This document shows positions 60,108-64,000 of a stretch of 64,000 nucleotides of DNA, one piece after another. Source of the stretch: Chlorophyllum brunneum (Eukaryota; Basidiomycota; Agaricomycetes; Agaricales; Agaricaceae); contig OY756141.1 of NCBI GenBank assembly GCA_963576785.1, forward strand, positions 3,658,001-3,722,000, written 5' to 3'. The notes under the pieces were generated by a model, which was not told where the DNA came from, did no database searches, and saw only the letters and a program-made list of their open reading frames with translations. The translations under genes and the position numbers were made by a program. Within the stretch, counting starts at the first letter, position 1, and each line of letters begins with the position of its first letter.

Positions 60108-62287
60108 ATGCCAGGCGGCAAACGAAATCCACTTAGCATGACGAACATGCTACAAACGTTAGAAGGTGTTGTCCAGAACGCGAAGACGAAGACAGAGACA
60201 CACTCTGGTCGTTTTGCTTCATTGCTGAGTAAAGTGGAGAACAAGGCCGCAGGTCATCTTGCACCTGGAACCAAATTTGTGGATCTGGAAATACAGGTGT
60301 GTTCCTGTGGTATCTCTTCATGCTGTTGACATGTCTTATTCATCTCGTGCAGTTCATCGGGGCGTCGGGTTTACCCAAGATGGACGTCGTCGGGACCGCC
60401 GACCCCTATTTTATTGCCAAGATCGATAATCGCATTTCATTTGTGTATGCTTCGATCCCCTCTCTGTCGCCACTCCAACAACTCACATCACTTAGTTCGA
60501 AAGTCATAAAAAATAACTTGGCGCCGGTATGGAACGAACCGTGGAAGGTAAAAAATGTCCCAACGACTGCGACACTCCACATCACTGTGATGGATAAAGA
60601 CGAGGGCGCAATGACGGATGGTTATATTGGTGACTTTGACACTAGCATTGCACCTGGTGCGAAGGAGGCGGAGATCACGGGTCCTATGTTACGCCGAGAA
60701 CGAGGAACGTTTTGGCTTAAGGTGAGTTTTTTTCTAGTGTCTTTATCCATTGCGGGTTGGGCGTGCGAGACATGAAACTCATCCCACGCCTTTCAGGTCG
60801 ACTCCACACCTAGTGTGGATACCGAGAAGGCTCTACAATTCCCATACCTTTTCGATGGTCCTATTCGTTACTCGAGACATTTCTCCCCTACAGTCGGTCT
60901 CCTTACCAACCTCGACGATGCACGTCTATACTCGACATGGAAGATGTACATCCGCGGTATACCGTTATTCTTCCGTGATACCTATCAACCATGGAATAGG
61001 AAATACAAGGCTGCGCAAAACATTTTCCAAGGCCCAACCTCCGTGGCTGTGCGTTCAGGAATTCAAGCAGGTCATCGAATGCTATACGCACGGACAGCCG
61101 CGAATGGGTTCGGTATAATCGACAAGCCTACGGATGTGACTGATATCCTCCATGGAGGTGTTGGAAGACCCGGATCGCAGAATGCAAGTATCCAAATGCA
61201 ACACCTGAAGAGAGTCAAACCTGCCGTATACACATATATCATATCCTCCGACGATGATTCCTTTAGGTTCTCAGAAACGGGCGCAGCGTTCTTTGTGGAT
61301 TTCGCATCTAAACATGCGTTACATTCCAATTGTAACGAGACGGTACGATACAGTGGCGAGTTCCATCCACGTCCAAAGGGAGGTTGGCAGACGTTCTCCG
61401 ATGATATACAAGATAACGAAGTTGATTGGGAGTTGGTGATTGATAACAATAGCGGAACGTACGCTCCGGATCCGACGATGTTACCAGAATTGAGGGAATT
61501 GTTGGAGTACAATTTCCCTGGATTCATTGTTCATGCATGGGATCGGGAGGATCCGAGGTTGAAGGAGAGTGTGGAAGCGTGTAGGGATTATGCGGTCAAG
61601 TTTCGAGGAGTTGGAAAGGATGAGTTACAGCCGACTGCAAATGCGGGAGAGGTGACGTTGATGCATCAAGTTTCGTTGAACGCTGGGAAGAACACGGATG
61701 GGGATAATTCTGCACAGGTACAGGATGGTGACGTAGGGGGACATCGAAACACGCCATCGAGAAGAGGCAGTTCTGGATATGGTCAACCTCATGACCAAGA
61801 TGCTTATTCGTCATATTACTCTAGCCCAGCCACCAACATCAATGTAGGGTCGCCACCAAGAACCACTATACCACGAGATCAACCCCCTCCGCTTCCTGCA
61901 CGTCCACACGGTCCTCCGCGTACTTCCTCGGATTATCTTGGGGACACATGGGACAACGGAGTAGAGACAGGCGGAAATCATAATGGGAGCCCTGGACCAT
62001 CCACGTTCCCCGAACCAACACGATACGTTCCTCCATCAGCTGAAGGGCAATACGTTCCTCTTAATAATCCAAACTATGGATACGCATCTACATCATCCTT
62101 TACTGCACCACCACTATCCTCGTCTCCTCCGTTACCCCCCAGACCTGGTTCACGTCGCACATCGAATGATTATGCGACATTACCACCCGGTTGTGCCGCG
62201 CCTGCGAAGTTTGATGGACAGTCAGGTGGATCGGGTGGGTATGGGAGTGGAATGATGTCGAGGTATGATCCGAGTCGAGGGCGATAG
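60108..62287 (+). CDS. C2-domain protein with conserved central domain and Pro-rich tail, about 665 residues
   Basis: Exons 60108..60296, 60353..60444, 60496..60721 and 60797..62287, all GT-AG and in phase. An N-terminal C2 domain occupies residues about 55-165: FIGASGLPKMDVVGTADPYF, then KNNLAPVWNEPWKV, HITVMDKDEGAMTDGYIGD. It contains the Asp residues expected to bind calcium (MDVVGTADPY, MDKDEG), so calcium-dependent membrane binding is likely. A roughly 300-residue domain common to fungal C2 proteins follows (FDGPIRYSRHFSPTVGLL, WKMYIRGIPLFFRDTYQPWN, FPGFIVHAWDREDP). The last 150 residues are Pro/Ser-rich with PPLPPRP motifs that could bind SH3 domains. No transmembrane segment. Likely a membrane trafficking or signalling adaptor; exact role unknown. 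Confidence 0.85.
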
Positions 62288-62467
62288 ATCCAGGATTTTT
62301 GTTATGTATATTTGGATATGTACTTTTGTTTATCTTACTGTGTGTACCTGCTACTAACTTTCTTTTATCGTTATTCGAATTCGTGGTCTGGAAATATATA
62401 ATTGCGGAAGCCATTGGTTCGTACATCATAGAATGGGCTGGGTCCATCACGATACACTGGTATGCAC

Positions 62468-63029
62468 TCAGCGATCATTCTCGCAAAGGACAAGGTCTTC
62501 AGAACTCTCTGGATAATCCGCGAGTGTCATACAACCTAACCAGGAGTTAACTACAAGTAGAAAACCGAGAAGAAACAAAACGAACCACAGAATGTCCTCC
62601 TCCTCCCAACGAGGTAAATCACTCGATTCGGTCTAGGATATCCCAACTCGGGTGGATCCTTAACGAGGGGATACTCGGCATAATGACCATCACCGCACCA
62701 CGGGTAATTGATTAACGTAGTATTGAGATACCTATGAGGGAATTTCCCACTAGAAGAAACAAGGTGAAAAGTCAGGAAGGTGGTATTATGATAGAGGAGA
62801 GAATAAGACGAACTCAGGTTGATTAGCAGCTTGATCTATGCTGTAACCTTCGTTGATTGCATTGAAAATGTCGTCGTTGTTATAATCCCGTCCTGGGTAA
62901 CTCAGGTTGGTCAAGTCGTACGTGGTACGTCGCTTGTGTAGATTATGACCTACCGCCGCAGGAACACACGTAGGCGTGTACGCTGGACACTGTAGCCAGT
63001 GCGAATATCCCATATATGAAATTGAACAT
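62468..63029 (-). CDS. RNase T1-fold secreted protein, terminal catalytic His replaced
   Basis: Divergent member of the RNase family found at 33.2, 34.2 and 56.3 kb. Exons 63029..62954, 62892..62814, 62749..62586 and 62535..62468 are in phase, about 128 residues, with the same four-exon plan. Signal peptide MFNFIYGIFALATVSSVHA, then VCSCGG. Helix YNNDDIFNAINEG. The Tyr-x-His site is Phe-Pro-His (KFPHRY); Glu (YAEYPLV) and Arg (NRVIYL) are kept. The last motif is CMTLAD in place of CMTH, so the general-acid/base His is Leu. Additional Cys residues occur (PWCGDG). Full activity is unlikely; RNA binding may persist. Its 3' end converges with the C2 gene, 180 nt away. Confidence 0.78.
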
Positions 63030-63670
63030 CGGCAATTGAGACTTCAGAGACGAATAGGGAGGTGGAGAATGAAATAGGGGGCAGATTGGACTTTGTACTT
63101 AGGTTGAATGCCGACAGAGACGGCCTGGACAAGCCGGTTTGTGTTTCGAGGAGTCAGGATGTCGTTATAGGGGTGTGATAACTATCGGAAACGCCTGCCA
63201 TTTAGCTTCTGTTCTGTGCTCTTGGCACATTCCATTGATAAAAATCCATAAGTTGAGGAATGCAAGTATATTTTTGAGCTAGGAGATACCTTGAGGATGA
63301 CGAGAGTAGAAAGGTCAAGAATGGTCAAGGACAGGAGTGATCAGAGGGGAAATGCTCGGAAATAGTATTATTAGGTGATATTCTCCTGGAAGGAGTTGAA
63401 GAAGTCGGCAAGGACGGCCATTGAAACATTCTGATGATGTTGATAGGAATCGGAACTGGTGAACGCAACGATGCCAAGGAAATGGGAGGAAGTCCTGGGA
63501 GAAGATAAACACGCTCACACCTTGATCGTAAACTGAACCTGAACAACCCCTTACACACACATTGGACGCTCTCGAGTTGAAAAGAAACCCCAGAGTCCAA
63601 GACCCTGCGACTATATAAATAGATGGATTAAGTTGTGGCATCTAAGAAAGTTCTCCTGTAATTAATTGTA
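63030..63670. other. intergenic; doubtful minus-strand ORFs
   Basis: Two overlapping minus-strand ORFs (63315-63641) with a CTATATAAATAG box at about 63611-63622. One frame reads into a short patch that could be a small protein, but I cannot build a convincing gene, so it is left uncalled. Confidence 0.35.
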
Positions 63671-64000
63671 TCATAGATGTTTATGATCTTCGTTTTCGCT
63701 AGCCAATGGGTAATCAATGTATCCCTTCTCACCCCCTGAGTAAAACGTCGCCCTGTTGTAGTGTATCAGAGGTATATCTTTCTCTAACCGCACCGGTAAA
63801 TCAGGCTGCGAAAGCGATGAGAAAAGAGTTGAAAAAAAGAGATAAAAAAGAAACTCACATTGGGAATAAATTTCCTGCCAAAAGCAACCAATTGTCCATC
63901 CTGCTCTGCTCGACGTATTGCGTCCTCACGGTCGTAACCCCCCGCACTGATAAACACCTTTGGGGACCAAATTTCTCGCAAGAAGTCGTTACTCGCATGA
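63671..64000 (-). CDS. NADH:flavin oxidoreductase (Old Yellow Enzyme family), 3' end only
   Basis: FMN-dependent ene-reductase of the OYE family; the 5' part lies beyond 64000. Exons >64000..63859 and 63805..63671 joined by a GT-AG intron. Family motifs near the C-terminus: VFISAGGYDREDAIRRAE, then QLVAFGRKFIPN (the phosphate-binding GR of the barrel) continuing across the intron to PDLPVRL, followed by YNRATFYSGG. These match the end of fungal 12-oxophytodienoate-reductase-like proteins. The tail is KGYIDYPLA plus a short acidic end. Cytosolic reduction of activated alkenes is the expected chemistry. The reading frame here is intact. Confidence 0.88.

Noticed and set aside
60108..62287. Phosphatidylserine decarboxylase 2 because of the C2 domain
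   Set aside because: The central domain lacks the decarboxylase LGST cleavage site and the tail is Pro-rich. It fits a C2 adaptor-type protein instead.

Overview
The window looks like nuclear DNA from an agaricomycete (mushroom-forming basidiomycete). Nearly every gene is cut by 45-65 nt GT-AG introns, and the gene content is typical of the group: GMC/aryl-alcohol-oxidase-like enzymes, DUF6533 membrane proteins, F-box proteins, an I66 beta-trefoil protease inhibitor, CFEM proteins and small secreted ribonucleases. I found no prokaryotic operons, rRNA genes or CRISPR arrays. All gene models were spliced by eye, so exon edges are the least certain part.

Layout. 0-10 kb: the 5' part of a GMC oxidoreductase (minus strand, running off the left edge), then three tandem DHA1-type MFS transporter genes, all on the minus strand. 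10-15.5 kb is a dense housekeeping block: a large coiled-coil Mto1/centrosomin-type microtubule-organising protein (minus), a protease inhibitor (plus) and a mismatch-type uracil/thymine DNA glycosylase (plus). 16-20 kb: a small membrane protein and a DUF6533 seven-helix-type protein. About 19.5-25.7 kb and 26.5-30 kb are gene-poor. 30-36.5 kb is a fast-evolving secretome island. It has a divergent pair of CFEM genes, two RNase T1-fold genes in opposite orientation, a third RNase fragment, and a DUF6533 gene plus a DUF6533 fragment, all arranged as a large imperfect inverted duplication. 38-47.5 kb: a DUF1349 protein whose start codon is split by an intron, a decayed F-box gene, the autophagy lipase Atg15, an intact F-box gene and a 740-residue disordered protein. 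48.4-54.4 kb repeats the theme of the left end with a fourth MFS transporter beside a complete secreted aryl-alcohol-oxidase-like GMC enzyme. 56-64 kb: another RNase T1-family gene, an unknown nuclear-looking protein, a C2-domain protein, a further RNase-like gene and the 3' end of an Old Yellow Enzyme gene.

The main theme is a local expansion of RNase N1/T1-fold secreted proteins: four complete genes and one fragment. Two of the complete genes keep the whole catalytic set (Tyr/His/Glu/Arg/His). The other two have intact reading frames but have lost catalytic residues. They look like secreted pseudo-enzymes on a ribonuclease scaffold, reminiscent in concept of RNase-like effectors known from other fungi. 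A second theme is the repeated association of DHA1 exporters with GMC oxidases on the same strand at both ends of the window.
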